Below, piece after piece: positions 35,874-45,335 of a DNA stretch of 64,000 nucleotides. Origin of the DNA: Hyphomicrobium_A sp964493785 (GTDB lineage Bacteria; Pseudomonadota; Alphaproteobacteria; Rhizobiales; Hyphomicrobiaceae); the NCBI GenBank assembly GCA_964493785.1, contig CAZBPM010000014.1, forward strand, positions 1 to 64,000. Reading direction: 5' to 3'. The position numbers and the translations under genes are program-made. The notes below the pieces were generated by a model. The model did no database searches, was not told the DNA's origin, and saw nothing but the letters and a program-made list of their open reading frames with translations. How positions within the stretch are numbered: position 1 is the first letter of the stretch; each line of letters starts with the position of its first letter.

Positions 35874-36102
35874 ATACTGCCGACCCAACCTCAGTCCGCC
35901 GCGAAGCGCGCCTCTTCAATTTGCGTGGCGGGCATGTGGCGCCCAAGACGGTCGAGTTGGTAATCCAACGCTAAATTCATCAGACGTCGGAATTTCCTCG
36001 ACGACGGCCTGCGCTTGCGATTGTCGTATCCGTGAGCGAGAGACGATTCGCGTGGGTCCGTGCGCTTTGGCTGCAGCGGGCCTCAATGCAGGGCGAGGTC
36101 TC

Positions 36103-38082
36103 GTGAAGGCCACCGATCGGTCCAGCTTTCGCAACGACATTCAAGCCTTGCGCGGCATAGCGGTGCTGCTCGTCGTTTTTTACCACGCCGGGCTTCCAGG
36201 GCTGACCGCCGGCTATCTCGGCGTCGACATATTCTTCGTCATCTCCGGGTACCTGATCACCGGCATTATCCGCCGCGGGCTGGACGAGGGGAGCTTCAGT
36301 TTCCACGACTTCTATCTGCGGCGCGCCAGGAGGCTGCTGCCAGCCGCATATGTCGTGATCGCGCTGACGCTACTCACCGCGCCCTTTTTCCTGAGCGCTC
36401 ACGCGATTGCAGAACTGCAGAGCCAGGTGCTCGGGGCGCTGACGTTCACGACCAACGTCGTCCTCTGGCAGCAGGCGGGATATTTCGACCTCGCGGCCGA
36501 AACGAAGCCGCTTTTGCATTTCTGGTCGCTGGCAATCGAGGAGCAGTATTACCTGCTCATGCCGCTGTTCCTCGTTGTCGTACCTCGCCGCATGTGGATG
36601 GCGGCGCTGATTGCCCTGCTCGCGATGAGCCTGATGCTGGCGCTCGTCATATCTCCGCGGTTTCCGGATTTATCCTTCTACCTGCTGCCGACGCGATGGT
36701 GGGAACTGGGTTTGGGTTCGATAGGCGCCCTCGTGCCGCTATCCGCACTCGGCGCAAGGCTGATCGCTTTTTTGCGTATCCCCGCTCTCGTGGTGCTTCT
36801 GGCAATTCCCGTCTGGCCGACGGGTCTGCCGCATCCCGGTGTGGATGCCGCTCTGGTGTGTCTCGCAGCGCTCGCAATACTATTGGGGCGCGAGAGCGGC
36901 CTAGCGGCAGCGGGCAGTCCTCTGCGACTGCTGGCCTACGTCGGCAACGTTTCCTACTCGCTGTATCTCGTGCACTGGCCGGTGATGGTGCTGACAAGGT
37001 CAGCATATATGGGGCCTGCGCCAGAGAAAGCTCGCGTCATAGCGGTGGTGCTTGCCCTGCTGCTGGCCATGCTCCTCTATCGGCTGGTCGAAGAACCGTT
37101 TCGCCGAACGCCGGTCAGCGCCAGCCGCTGGCCGATTGCCGGGCTGGTAACGGCCTCATTAATGCTGGCGATGGTTCCCCAGGCAATGATCGCGACAACA
37201 GGTACCGACAATTGGGACTACGTGCGGCGGACGAACTACGGCATCGGCAAAGGATGCGATGCCTTTGACTCCTCGAACCGTGTCGATGTCGACACATGCA
37301 GGACCCGCGCGCAATCCAGCATCTTGATACAAGGGGATTCCTACGCCATGGCGTGGGCATCGGCATTGGTGCCAGCGCTCGCGGATCAAGGCCTCGCGCA
37401 GGCGACGATGAGCGGGTGCGCGCCCCTGCTCGGCGTGGCGCGAATCCCCAGGGAAGCGGGTGGTGGGCACCGCCGTGACAGGGCCGAGAAGTGCCTCGAA
37501 TTTCAGAAAGCTGCTCTCGCACGCGCCGTTGCCGATCCCAGCATTACGACGGTGATACTCGCCGCGCGCTTCCGGTCGGTGCTCGGTCAAAACGATATCA
37601 TGGTGGTCGAGACACCTGAGGGGCACGATGAGCGCAAGTCCTCGCTCGATCTGACAGTGCGTGGTCTAACGGCGATGGTCGACGCATACCATCGGGCCGG
37701 AAAGACGGTCGTGCTGCTGTCCTCGCCGCCGGCGAACGGAACAGATATCGGCGAGTGTCTGGAACGGCGCGGGCGTGGACAGATTGTATTGGATGCGCCT
37801 CCTGACTGCACGCTATCGGTCAAGTCCGTTGCGGCTTACCAAGCCCGGGACAGGGCGCTTCTTGCCGAGGTGTCGCGCAGAACAAACGTCGCCGTGGTTA
37901 GCGTCTACGATTTTCTTTGCGGCAACAGTCTATGCGTTACGACACTCGAAGGCGTGCCTCTCTACCGCGACAAAGGGCACCTGTCGGTTGACGGGGCGAT
38001 CCTCATCGGGCGCAGGTCGTCGCTGGTGAAGGACCTGACCGCCGCGGTCGGCGGAAAGCAGCGGGTGTCCCGGACATGGTAG
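36103..38082 (+). CDS. OafA-type acyltransferase with C-terminal SGNH domain
   Basis: The 659-residue product has an acyltransferase-3 membrane domain (about 1-365, about ten helices) with RNDIQALRGIAVLLVVFYHAG near the start and FFVISGYLITGIIRR. A fused SGNH hydrolase-like domain (about 405-640) has the nucleophile block QGDSYAM near 411 and DKGHLSVDGA near 625. It probably O-acetylates a surface polysaccharide or lipopolysaccharide. GTG at 36103 has GAGG 6 to 9 bases upstream and starts VKATDRSSFRNDIQALRG; an earlier GTG at 36052 is weaker. Confidence 0.92.
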   Translation: MKATDRSSFRNDIQALRGIAVLLVVFYHAGLPGLTAGYLGVDIFFVISGYLITGIIRRGLDEGSFSFHDFYLRRARRLLPAAYVVIALTLLTAPFFLSAHAIAELQSQVLGALTFTTNVVLWQQAGYFDLAAETKPLLHFWSLAIEEQYYLLMPLFLVVVPRRMWMAALIALLAMSLMLALVISPRFPDLSFYLLPTRWWELGLGSIGALVPLSALGARLIAFLRIPALVVLLAIPVWPTGLPHPGVDAALVCLAALAILLGRESGLAAAGSPLRLLAYVGNVSYSLYLVHWPVMVLTRSAYMGPAPEKARVIAVVLALLLAMLLYRLVEEPFRRTPVSASRWPIAGLVTASLMLAMVPQAMIATTGTDNWDYVRRTNYGIGKGCDAFDSSNRVDVDTCRTRAQSSILIQGDSYAMAWASALVPALADQGLAQATMSGCAPLLGVARIPREAGGGHRRDRAEKCLEFQKAALARAVADPSITTVILAARFRSVLGQNDIMVVETPEGHDERKSSLDLTVRGLTAMVDAYHRAGKTVVLLSSPPANGTDIGECLERRGRGQIVLDAPPDCTLSVKSVAAYQARDRALLAEVSRRTNVAVVSVYDFLCGNSLCVTTLEGVPLYRDKGHLSVDGAILIGRRSSLVKDLTAAVGGKQRVSRTW

Positions 38083-38086
38083 GTCG

Positions 38087-38773
38087 TCAGGGCGCTTGCA
38101 GCGCACGGGCTGTTGTGAAGGCCGTCGCGATGGCGCTCTGAGCTCCGGTCAGGAAGATCTGCACGCCGATGCAAAGCAACAGGAATGCTGAGAGGCGTGT
38201 CAGCACACGCGCCCTGGCAGGACCGAGCAGGGTCACGACGCGGTCGGCCGAGGCGTAGCAGACGCCGATAATGAGCGCGATCAGGATTGCGGCTCCGGAA
38301 AGCCCCAAAAAGAATGGAACCAGCTCGGCGGTCGAGCCTGGGCGGTTGGCGCTGAGAGCGATGGCGACGGAGATCGTGCCGGGGCCTGTCGTGAACGGCA
38401 TCGTCAGGGGAAAAAATGCGGCGTCGGCGCTTTCGGCGGCGGGCGCGGCCTGCTCCTGCTTGCGGTCCTCGCTCACCTGCGCGTTGTAGAGCATCTCCCA
38501 GCCGGCCGCGACGACCACCATGCCGCCGGCGATCCGCAATGCCTCTATGCTCACACCGAAGAAGCTCATGATATAGGCGCCGATCCACAGGGCTACGAGC
38601 ATGACGATGGCGGCATACAGGGCGACGCGCCAGGCTAGGCGTGCCCGCTCGGCGTAGCCGCGGCCGACGGTGACCTCATTGAAGATGAGTGCGCCGCCGA
38701 GCGGATTGACGATCGAAAACAACGCCGGCAGCGCCACCAGAAAGCTGCCTACCGCGCCTCCTAGAAAAAACAT
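38087..38773 (-). CDS. MarC family integral membrane protein
   Basis: This 228-residue protein has six membrane helices and the MarC family pattern (LPALFSIVNPLGGALIFN near 14-31 and PLTMPFTTGPGTISVAIAL near 125-143). Despite the name it is not shown to confer multiple antibiotic resistance; its role is unknown. GGAGGGAGCC directly before the ATG at 38773 decides the start over the ATG at 38794. It converges on the acyltransferase gene with a 4-base gap. Confidence 0.9.
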   Translation of the reverse strand: MFFLGGAVGSFLVALPALFSIVNPLGGALIFNEVTVGRGYAERARLAWRVALYAAIVMLVALWIGAYIMSFFGVSIEALRIAGGMVVVAAGWEMLYNAQVSEDRKQEQAAPAAESADAAFFPLTMPFTTGPGTISVAIALSANRPGSTAELVPFFLGLSGAAILIALIIGVCYASADRVVTLLGPARARVLTRLSAFLLLCIGVQIFLTGAQSAIATAFTTARALQAP

Positions 38774-38834
38774 GGCTCCCTCCGGCTCTCCCATCGCGCA
38801 GCGCTCTGCGTCGCCGCGTTCGGCGGGGGATATA

Positions 38835-41309
38835 TCACGTGCCGCGGGGTTTTGCGCGAGCGGTCGGCGCCGCCGCTGCCGGGTCGTCAGGCCAGGGATG
38901 GCGCGGATAGCGACCCTTCATCTCGGCCTTCACGGACGCCCATGATCCCTTCCAGAAGCCCGGCAAATCGCGCGTGATCTGGATTGGCCGATGCGCCGGC
39001 GACAGCAGATGCAGGGTGAGCGGCAGCCGGCCGCCGGCAATCGCCGGATGCTGCGTCAGGCCGAACAACTCCTGCACGCGGATGTGCAGGGCTGGGGCGC
39101 CGGTCGTCTCGTAATCGATGGCGTGACGATTGCCGGTCGGTGCTTCGAAATGGGTGGGGGCCTCCTCGTCGAGGCGCCGCTTCAATGACCAGGGCAGCAA
39201 GGCATCGAGCGCGGCGCCGAGGTCGTCGGCGCCGATGTCCGACAGCTTGGTCTTGCCGGTGAGGAATGGCGCCAGCCACGCAGCGGCATCGGTGGCCAAG
39301 GCCTCGTCGCCGAGGTCGGGCCATTCGCTCTCTCCGGCGGCACGCAGAAAGCCAACACGGTCACGCAACTGAAGCTGAGATTTGCTCCATGGCAGCCGGT
39401 TGATGCCGATCCTGGCAATGCCGTGCGCAAGGAGCCGGGTGGTTTCATCGCTTGGAGCGACCGCGCGCGGCTCGGCCGATAGAACGATCGCGTCGAGGCG
39501 GCGGGTGCGTCGGGAACGCAGAGCGGCGGCGGCCGGATCGAACTCGATCTCGTCCGTGGTGCGGATGCGATCGCCTGCGGCGGCCAGCACGTCGGCCTCT
39601 TCGGCGGCGACGGCCGAAAGGATGCGCGTTGAAGCTGCGGCCCCCGAAAGCTCGGCGGCGACCAGAAATGGTGCGCGCGCGAGCGGATGCGTGGCATCGA
39701 GATTCGCGCCGCGGCCGTTGGCCAGCAGGAACTGTCCGGGGGCACCGCGCGCCTTGGCGATGCGGCCGGGGAACGCCAGCGCCAACAGGCGTGCGGTCGA
39801 CAGATCTTCGCCGGTAGAGCCCGCGGGCGCCGCTTTGCTTGCGGTGCGGGCCCAGCCCTCCGCCAGCTTGCGCAAGTCGGTGGCGCGGCGCGAACGGTCG
39901 CGGCGGAAACCCTCGAGGCGGTGCGCCAGATCAACATCGTTGCCGCCGATGCCGCGCTCGACGAGTAGGGCGGCGATGTCGGCTGCGTCCTGGGCGTGAC
40001 CCAGTTCGGCTGCGGCAAGTACCATACGCGCCAGCCGTGGCGGCAACGGAAGCGATCGCAACCGCCTTCCCATTCCTGTGATCCGACCATCGCCATCGAG
40101 AGCGTCAAGCTCGGTCAGCTCCTGCCGGGCAGCATCGACGGCCGATGTCGTCGGTGGATCGATCCAGGAAAGCGTGCGCGGGTCGGTAGCGCCCCACTCG
40201 GCGCAGTCGAGAAGGAGAGGCGCGAGATCGGCTGACCTGATTTCCGGATCGGCAAATGCGAGCAGGCTCTGCGTCTGCGGCTCATCCCACAGCCGGTAGC
40301 AGATGCCCGGCTCGGTTCGGCCGGCGCGGCCACGGCGCTGGTCGGCAGCCGCGCGGGAGACGCGGACGGTCTCGAGCCGGGTCACGCCCACGTCGGGTTC
40401 GAAGCGCGGTACGCGGGCAAGGCCGCAGTCGATGACTACGCGGACGCCCTCGATGGTGATCGACGTCTCGGCGATCGAGGTCGCGAGCACCACCTTGCGA
40501 AGGCCGGCAGGGGCGGGCTCCAATGCAAGGTCCTGTGCCTTCACGTCCATGGCGCCATAGAGCGGCGCGAGCACGACATTTCTGCCGTCGGTGCGGTCCC
40601 TGAGGCGCTCCTCGACGCGGCGGATCTCGCCCTGGCCCGGCAGGAACGCGAGGATCGACCCTTGCTCCTCCCGCAGCGCGCGCATGATCGCATCGGCCAT
40701 CTGGTCCTCGATGCGGGCATTGGGATCGCGTCCGAGGTAGCGGGTGGCGACCGGGAAGGCGCGGCCCTCGCTGGCGATGACAGGTGCATCGTCCAGAAGT
40801 TTCGCCACGCGCGCACCATCCAGCGTCGCCGACATCGGCAGGATGCGCAGATCGGAACGCAGCCCACGCTGGCAATCGAGGGCGAGGGCAAGGCCGAGGT
40901 CGGCGTCGAGCGAGCGCTCGTGGTACTCGTCGAACAGCACCGCACCTATGCGCGAGAGCTCGGGATCGTCGAGGATCATGCGCGTGAAGATACCCTCGGT
41001 GACGACCTCGATGCGCGTCCGTGGGCCTGACTTCGACAACATGCGCGTTCGCAGACCGACGCGCTCACCCAGTGGCTCGGCGAGGACATGCGCCATACGC
41101 TCGGCGGCAGCCCGGGCCGCGATGCGGCGCGGCTCGAGCACGAGGATCTTGCGGCCTTCGAGCCAGTGCTCGTCCAGGAGCGCGAGCGGAACGCGCGTGG
41201 TCTTGCCGGCTCCAGGGGGTGCGACGAGGACGGCTGACGAGCCCCCTGCCAGGCTGGCGCGCAGCTCGTCCAAGATGTTGTCTATCGGCAGCGGCGAAGC
41301 GAACTTCAT
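38835..41309 (-). CDS. hrpB: ATP-dependent helicase HrpB
   Basis: The 824-residue product is a DEAH/RHA helicase with motif I LVAPPGAGKTTRVP near residues 28-41, motif II LFDEYHERSLD near 116-126 (DEYH in place of DEAH), motif III PMSATLD and motif VI QRRGRAGRTEPG near 325-336. An HrpB-specific C-terminal region follows (about 480-824, ending WPDDPAAAAPTARAKPRGT). HrpB's role in bacteria is poorly known. The open frame continues upstream to 41558 but ATG at 41309 begins MKFASPLPIDNILDELRASL, the conserved start. Confidence 0.95.
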   Translation of the reverse strand: MKFASPLPIDNILDELRASLAGGSSAVLVAPPGAGKTTRVPLALLDEHWLEGRKILVLEPRRIAARAAAERMAHVLAEPLGERVGLRTRMLSKSGPRTRIEVVTEGIFTRMILDDPELSRIGAVLFDEYHERSLDADLGLALALDCQRGLRSDLRILPMSATLDGARVAKLLDDAPVIASEGRAFPVATRYLGRDPNARIEDQMADAIMRALREEQGSILAFLPGQGEIRRVEERLRDRTDGRNVVLAPLYGAMDVKAQDLALEPAPAGLRKVVLATSIAETSITIEGVRVVIDCGLARVPRFEPDVGVTRLETVRVSRAAADQRRGRAGRTEPGICYRLWDEPQTQSLLAFADPEIRSADLAPLLLDCAEWGATDPRTLSWIDPPTTSAVDAARQELTELDALDGDGRITGMGRRLRSLPLPPRLARMVLAAAELGHAQDAADIAALLVERGIGGNDVDLAHRLEGFRRDRSRRATDLRKLAEGWARTASKAAPAGSTGEDLSTARLLALAFPGRIAKARGAPGQFLLANGRGANLDATHPLARAPFLVAAELSGAAASTRILSAVAAEEADVLAAAGDRIRTTDEIEFDPAAAALRSRRTRRLDAIVLSAEPRAVAPSDETTRLLAHGIARIGINRLPWSKSQLQLRDRVGFLRAAGESEWPDLGDEALATDAAAWLAPFLTGKTKLSDIGADDLGAALDALLPWSLKRRLDEEAPTHFEAPTGNRHAIDYETTGAPALHIRVQELFGLTQHPAIAGGRLPLTLHLLSPAHRPIQITRDLPGFWKGSWASVKAEMKGRYPRHPWPDDPAAAAPTARAKPRGT

Positions 41310-41446
41310 GCAGGGGTGTATCCAGGAACCTCCGCGCTTTCGCAACCGGGACGACGCATCCGGGCCGACTCTGGCGCTCGGACGCCGTTGGCCTTTCCCG
41401 CCGGAACTGCTAGCGGATATAGGGAGAGGGTTCGGGGGAATCTCAG

Positions 41447-42691
41447 ATGTTTGCGTTGCACGGGGCTTTCGGCCTTGTTGGCCTGCTGGCGGTGGCGTGG
41501 CTGCTGAGCGAGGACCGTTGGCGCGTGCCATTGCGCGTGGTGATCGGCGGCGTGGCACTGCAAATCGGCTTGGCGCTGCTTTTCATCAAGTTCCCACCGG
41601 CGGCGAGCGTCTTTCTAATGCTCAACGATGGCGTCGCGGCACTGCAAAAGGCGACGGATACCGGAACCGCTCTCGTGTTCGGCTATCTCGGGAGCGGCAC
41701 GCCGCCGTTTGCCGAGACCAAGCCGGAGGCCAGCTTCATTCTGGCTTTCCGCGCGTTCCCGCTGGTGCTGGTGATCAGCGCGATCGCGTCGCTGCTTCTC
41801 TATTGGGGAATCCTTCAGCGCGTGGTGGGCGCACTTGCCTTTGCGTTGCGGCGGACGCTGGGGATCGGCGGGGCGCTGGCGCTCGGAGGTGCGGTGCACA
41901 TTTTCGTCGGCATGGTGGAGGCGCCGCTGCTCGTGCGACCCTATCTCAACCGCATGTCGCGGGGCGAGTTGTTCGCGCTGATGAGCTGCGGCATGGCCGG
42001 CATCGCCGGCACGATGATGGTGATCTATGCCGCGATCCTGGGCCCGGTAATCCCAGACGCGCTCGGGCACATACTCATCGCGTCGATCATCAGCACGCCG
42101 GCCGCGCTGGCGGTTGCCGCGCTGATGGTGCCGTTCACGCCGGATCCGGAAGAAACGGGCGAACTTTCGCTTACCGATCCGCCCGCAAGCACGATGGAGG
42201 CCATCGTGCGTGGAACGATCGATGGCATCGGGATCGTCGCGACCATCATCGCCATGCTGATCGTGCTCGTCGCGCTGGTGACGCTGGTCAACATGGCGCT
42301 CGGAGCGATACCGTTTGGCGCGCAGCCGATCACGCTGCAGCAGATCTTCGCGTATATATTCTGGCCGTTGCTCTGGCTTGTCGGCATCCCCGTTGAGGAG
42401 CTCGGTGCGGCTTCGCTGCTGATGGGCACCAAGACGGTGCTCAACGAGTTCGTCGCCTACCTCGATCTGGCGCGGCTGCCGCCCGAGACGCTGAGCGAGC
42501 GTTCGCGGCTGATGATGACTTACGCGCTTTGCGGCTTTGCCAACTTCGGCAGCTTGGGGATTCTGGTGGGCGGCATGACGGCGATGGCGCCGGAGCGGCG
42601 GCACGACATCATATCGCTGGGGCCGCGTTCGATTGTTTCGGGGACGCTGGCGACGATGATGAGCGCCGCCGTTGTGGGCGTGATTACCTGA
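41447..42691 (+). CDS. nupC: Concentrative nucleoside transporter (NupC/CNT family)
   Basis: This 414-residue membrane protein has about ten helices and the CNT signatures: VFGYLGSGTPPF near 76-87, GMVEAPLLVRPYLNRMSRGELFAL near 158-181, GTKTVLNEFVAYLDL near 328-342 and CGFANFGSLGILVGGMTAM near 362-380. It imports nucleosides with sodium or protons. GGGGGAA precedes the ATG. It is transcribed divergently from hrpB. No nucleoside catabolic genes are adjacent. Confidence 0.95.
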   Translation: MFALHGAFGLVGLLAVAWLLSEDRWRVPLRVVIGGVALQIGLALLFIKFPPAASVFLMLNDGVAALQKATDTGTALVFGYLGSGTPPFAETKPEASFILAFRAFPLVLVISAIASLLLYWGILQRVVGALAFALRRTLGIGGALALGGAVHIFVGMVEAPLLVRPYLNRMSRGELFALMSCGMAGIAGTMMVIYAAILGPVIPDALGHILIASIISTPAALAVAALMVPFTPDPEETGELSLTDPPASTMEAIVRGTIDGIGIVATIIAMLIVLVALVTLVNMALGAIPFGAQPITLQQIFAYIFWPLLWLVGIPVEELGAASLLMGTKTVLNEFVAYLDLARLPPETLSERSRLMMTYALCGFANFGSLGILVGGMTAMAPERRHDIISLGPRSIVSGTLATMMSAAVVGVIT

Positions 42692-42716
42692 AGCGCGTTT
42701 GCCGAGGACGGCCGTC

Positions 42717-43478
42717 TCAGCCTCCGTAGCGCTCTGTCCGGATCGTGGTGGCGGGGAGACCAACCGCAAGTGCCGCGTCGGTGGCCGCGTTGACGAACGC
42801 ATTCGCGCCGCAAACAAAAACGTGTTGCGGCGGAGCCGGCAGACGGCGAATAGCATCGCGCATGATGCTTTCGTCGATCCGACGGGCATGGTCCTGTTCG
42901 CGACGCGGTGCATCACGCGTCAAAGCGAACACGACCGAGAAGCCATTGCCTCGCTGCTCGAATTCGACCAATTCGTCGCGATAGAGAGCGTCCTCCCACG
43001 TGCGGGCGGAGAGAATGAGGACGGTGGGTGCTGGTATCGTCGCTGCCTGCGCGGCTCGCACCATGGACATGAGCGGCACGATTCCCGAGCCCCCGCCGAT
43101 GAGCAACAGCGGGCCGCCATCGCGCGGCTCCCAGACGAAGTGGCCGCCAAGCGGACCCCGCATTTCGATCTCGTCACCAACGGCGGCGACCTCGTGGAAG
43201 AAGGGTGAGACCTCGCCGCTCGTGAGCAGGTCGATGGCGAGCTCGATCTTCGAAACGTCGGAAGGCGAGGATGCGATCGAGTAGCTGCGCATCGCGCTAT
43301 AACCATCGGGCGCCGTCAGGCGAACGTCGACGTGTTGCCCAGCGATGAACTGGAACGGCTCAGGCAGCTCGAAGAAGAAGCTCTTGATGTGCGGCGTGCG
43401 CTGCTCGATGGCGACGATGCGCGCGTTCTGCCACTTCGCAGCCGGACGGTCGCGCCTGAGTGGTTCAGTCGGTGTCAT
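42717..43478 (-). CDS. FAD/NAD(P)-binding reductase partner of the Mo oxidoreductase
   Basis: The product has 253 residues and the ferredoxin-NADP reductase fold: FAD site MRSYSIASSPSD near 82-93, NAD site LLLIGGGSGIVPLMSMVRAA near 124-143, and C-terminal FVCGANAFVNAATDAAL. There is no 2Fe-2S domain. The start codon lies within the last codons of the upstream oxidoreductase gene (14-base overlap). It is the likely electron donor or acceptor of that enzyme. ATG at 43505 is an alternative start without a ribosome site. Confidence 0.88.
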   Translation of the reverse strand: MTPTEPLRRDRPAAKWQNARIVAIEQRTPHIKSFFFELPEPFQFIAGQHVDVRLTAPDGYSAMRSYSIASSPSDVSKIELAIDLLTSGEVSPFFHEVAAVGDEIEMRGPLGGHFVWEPRDGGPLLLIGGGSGIVPLMSMVRAAQAATIPAPTVLILSARTWEDALYRDELVEFEQRGNGFSVVFALTRDAPRREQDHARRIDESIMRDAIRRLPAPPQHVFVCGANAFVNAATDAALAVGLPATTIRTERYGG

Positions 43479-44070
43479 AACGCTGCTCGCGCCAGGGATC
43501 GCCATACATATGGTAGCCGCGCAGCTCCCAGAAGCCGGCGGTGTCGCTCTCGGTGAACTGCAGTCCCGTCAGCCATTTTGCCGACTTCCAGAAATAAAGA
43601 TGCGGCACCAGCAGTCGCGCGGGGCCGCCATGATCGGGCTCGAGCGGCACACCGTCGTAGCGCAACGCCACCATCGCCCTGCCGCCGACGAGATCGTTGG
43701 TGGGAACATTGGTCGAATAGCCATCGAAGGAGTGGGCGAGCGTAAACTGCGTGGGCGGGACAAGCCCCGCCGCCGCGAGGATGTCGTCGATCAGCACGCC
43801 TTCCCAATTCGTATCCAGCTTGGACCACGTCGTGACGCAATGGATGTCACGTGTCAGCTTTGTCTGCGGGAGAGCGTTGAATTCTTCCCAGCTCCAGCGC
43901 TTGATCGGTCTGGGTCCGACCTTGATCGTGAAGTTCCACTGCTCTGTCGTTATATGCGGCGTCGGTCCGGCAGACAGCACCGGGAAGTCATTGACGAGAT
44001 GCTGACCGGGCGGGATGCGCTGGTCTGAACCAGGCTGATTTCCTTTGCCGGTGAAACCGCGTGTGACCAT
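43465..44070 (-). CDS. Sulfite oxidase-like molybdenum oxidoreductase (cytoplasmic)
   Basis: The predicted 201-residue protein contains the molybdopterin domain of the sulfite-oxidase superfamily, with the Mo-ligand cysteine in DIHCVTTWSKLD near residue 76. Other family segments are WSWEEFNALP, HSFDGYSTNV, GGPARLLVPHLYFWKSAKWL and GFWELRGYHMYGDPW. Unlike MsrP it has no signal peptide and no Tat motif (start MVTRGFTGKGNQPGSDQRIP), so it acts in the cytoplasm. AAGGAG lies about 9 bases upstream. It overlaps the FAD reductase gene. Its substrate is unknown. Confidence 0.9.
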   Translation of the reverse strand: MVTRGFTGKGNQPGSDQRIPPGQHLVNDFPVLSAGPTPHITTEQWNFTIKVGPRPIKRWSWEEFNALPQTKLTRDIHCVTTWSKLDTNWEGVLIDDILAAAGLVPPTQFTLAHSFDGYSTNVPTNDLVGGRAMVALRYDGVPLEPDHGGPARLLVPHLYFWKSAKWLTGLQFTESDTAGFWELRGYHMYGDPWREQRYDTD

Positions 44071-44149
44071 CCGGATGCTCCTTTATTGGGCAACAGCCAG
44101 AGTACGGGACACCACGCGGGCGGCATCCGTCAATGACGTTATCGATCAG

Positions 44150-44278
44150 GCCAATCGGATGCGACCGCATGTCGTTTGCTTATGACAGAGAGGCACGCGA
44201 TCACTCCATGCATCGGCGGCCCCTACCTGCCGACTGCTTTCCCGACCGCGCCGACGCCGCGGTCGGGATTTTTTTTGC
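44150..44278 (+). ncRNA. Candidate small RNA ending at an orphan terminator
   Basis: The perfect terminator at 44241-44278 on the plus strand has no gene upstream of it. The flanking genes are both on the minus strand. A transcript of about 60 to 130 bases ending at 44278 would explain it. The 5' end is a guess. TTATGA near 44174 is a possible -10 box but no good -35 box was seen. Confidence 0.3.
44241..44278 (+). terminator. Strong orphan intrinsic terminator
   Basis: A perfect 10-bp stem CCCGACCGCG/CGCGGTCGGG (44241-44250 with 44258-44267) and a 7-base loop lead into A then eight Ts (44269-44276). Read on the minus strand there is no U-tract, so it does not serve the LysR gene. Confidence 0.8.
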
Positions 44279-44294
44279 AACTCGCTCCGGGCGC

Positions 44295-45335
44295 CTATTG
44301 CTTGGGTGAAACGTCTGGCTTGTCTGCGATCCCCTTTGACTCGCGGCGCAGGAAGTCCACCAGCGCGCGCATCTTCGTCGGCACGTGGCGACGGCTCGGA
44401 TAGAACAGGAAGAAGCTCCCCCAGTTGGGTGACCAGTCGGCTAGAACCGGTACAAGCCGGCCTTGGTCGATAAGGCCCGCCACGGAAGCCTCCGGCAACT
44501 GCACGACGCCAACGCCATCAAGCGCCGCGCGCAGCGCGAGGTCGTGATCGTTGACCGCCAACGTGCCGCCGACAGCGACGTCCACGCGGTCGCCATCCTT
44601 CATGAAGCGCCAGTTGTTAGCCACCGCCTTGTCCCAGCGGTAGCGCACGCAGTTGTGGTTCGAAAGGTCACCCGGGTTCTCGATCTCTCCGTTGCGCTCC
44701 AAGTACTCCGGAGAGGCGACGGTGACGACGCGAAAGCTGCCGCCGATCGGCACAGCGATCATGTCCTGGGCAATGTTGCTGCCGAGATGGACGCCCGCGT
44801 CGAAATGCTCGCTGACAATGTCGCGGCAGGCGATGTCGACGGAGACGTCAAGATCGATGGAGGGGTAGGCAGCGGAAAAGCGGGCCACCAACGGACCAAT
44901 GACCGATACGGCGGCGAGTGGATGCACGGTGAGGCGTAGCGTTCCACCTGGGGTGTCGCGGTAGGCGTTGACCGCGTCGATGGCGTTGTCGACGCCCTCC
45001 AGAACGGGACTCAAATGCTGGAGAAGCTGCTCGCCGGCCTCGGTAAGGGCTACGCTGCGGGTGGTGCGATTGAGAAGGCGGACGCCGAAGGATTCTTCCA
45101 ACCCGCGGATGGCCTGACTGAGCGAGGGCGTGGAAAGCCCCAGGTGTTCGGCGGCGCGGGTGAAGCTTCGATGCTCGGCGACGGCGACGAAAGCGGTGAG
45201 CTGGGCGAACTGTGTACCTCGGACGCCCTGTCCCTTGCGTGAGGTCTGTCGACGGGGCGAGTTGATACTGGCGATTTGGAGGGGCTCGGATCGGCGCTTG
45301 ACGAAGGATTCCGCGGCTGGCGCTGCGAGTGTCAT
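44295..45335 (-). CDS. LysR-family transcriptional regulator
   Basis: This 346-residue protein has a winged HTH (about 37-95: FVAVAEHRSFTRAAEHLGLSTPSLSQAIRGLEESFGVRLLNRTTRSVALTE) and a LysR substrate-binding domain (about 125-330). The N-terminal extension of about 35 residues is basic (RRQTSRKGQG). GGAG lies about 9 bases before the ATG at 45335, so the extension appears real. The start overlaps the stop of the receiver gene by 4 bases (ATGA). Targets are unknown; the nearby oxidoreductase pair is a candidate. Confidence 0.92.
   Translation of the reverse strand: MTLAAPAAESFVKRRSEPLQIASINSPRRQTSRKGQGVRGTQFAQLTAFVAVAEHRSFTRAAEHLGLSTPSLSQAIRGLEESFGVRLLNRTTRSVALTEAGEQLLQHLSPVLEGVDNAIDAVNAYRDTPGGTLRLTVHPLAAVSVIGPLVARFSAAYPSIDLDVSVDIACRDIVSEHFDAGVHLGSNIAQDMIAVPIGGSFRVVTVASPEYLERNGEIENPGDLSNHNCVRYRWDKAVANNWRFMKDGDRVDVAVGGTLAVNDHDLALRAALDGVGVVQLPEASVAGLIDQGRLVPVLADWSPNWGSFFLFYPSRRHVPTKMRALVDFLRRESKGIADKPDVSPKQ

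Larger units (their letters stand above)
35677..36102. other. Intergenic region with mscL hairpin and tRNA-Gly
   Basis: This region of 426 bases holds the mscL terminator-like hairpin (35692-35722) and the tRNA-Gly gene (35800-35873). No protein gene is seen in 35874-36102, which should contain the promoter of the acyltransferase gene. Confidence 0.5.

Noticed and set aside
35800..38082. Possible genomic island at tRNA-Gly with the acyltransferase gene as cargo
   Set aside because: No integrase was seen and no copy of the tRNA 3' end was found after the acyltransferase gene. One gene next to a tRNA is not enough.
41615..42916. 433-codon minus-strand ORF opposite nupC
   Set aside because: It is the mirror of a clear CNT transporter and reads as Arg/His-rich sequence without domains.
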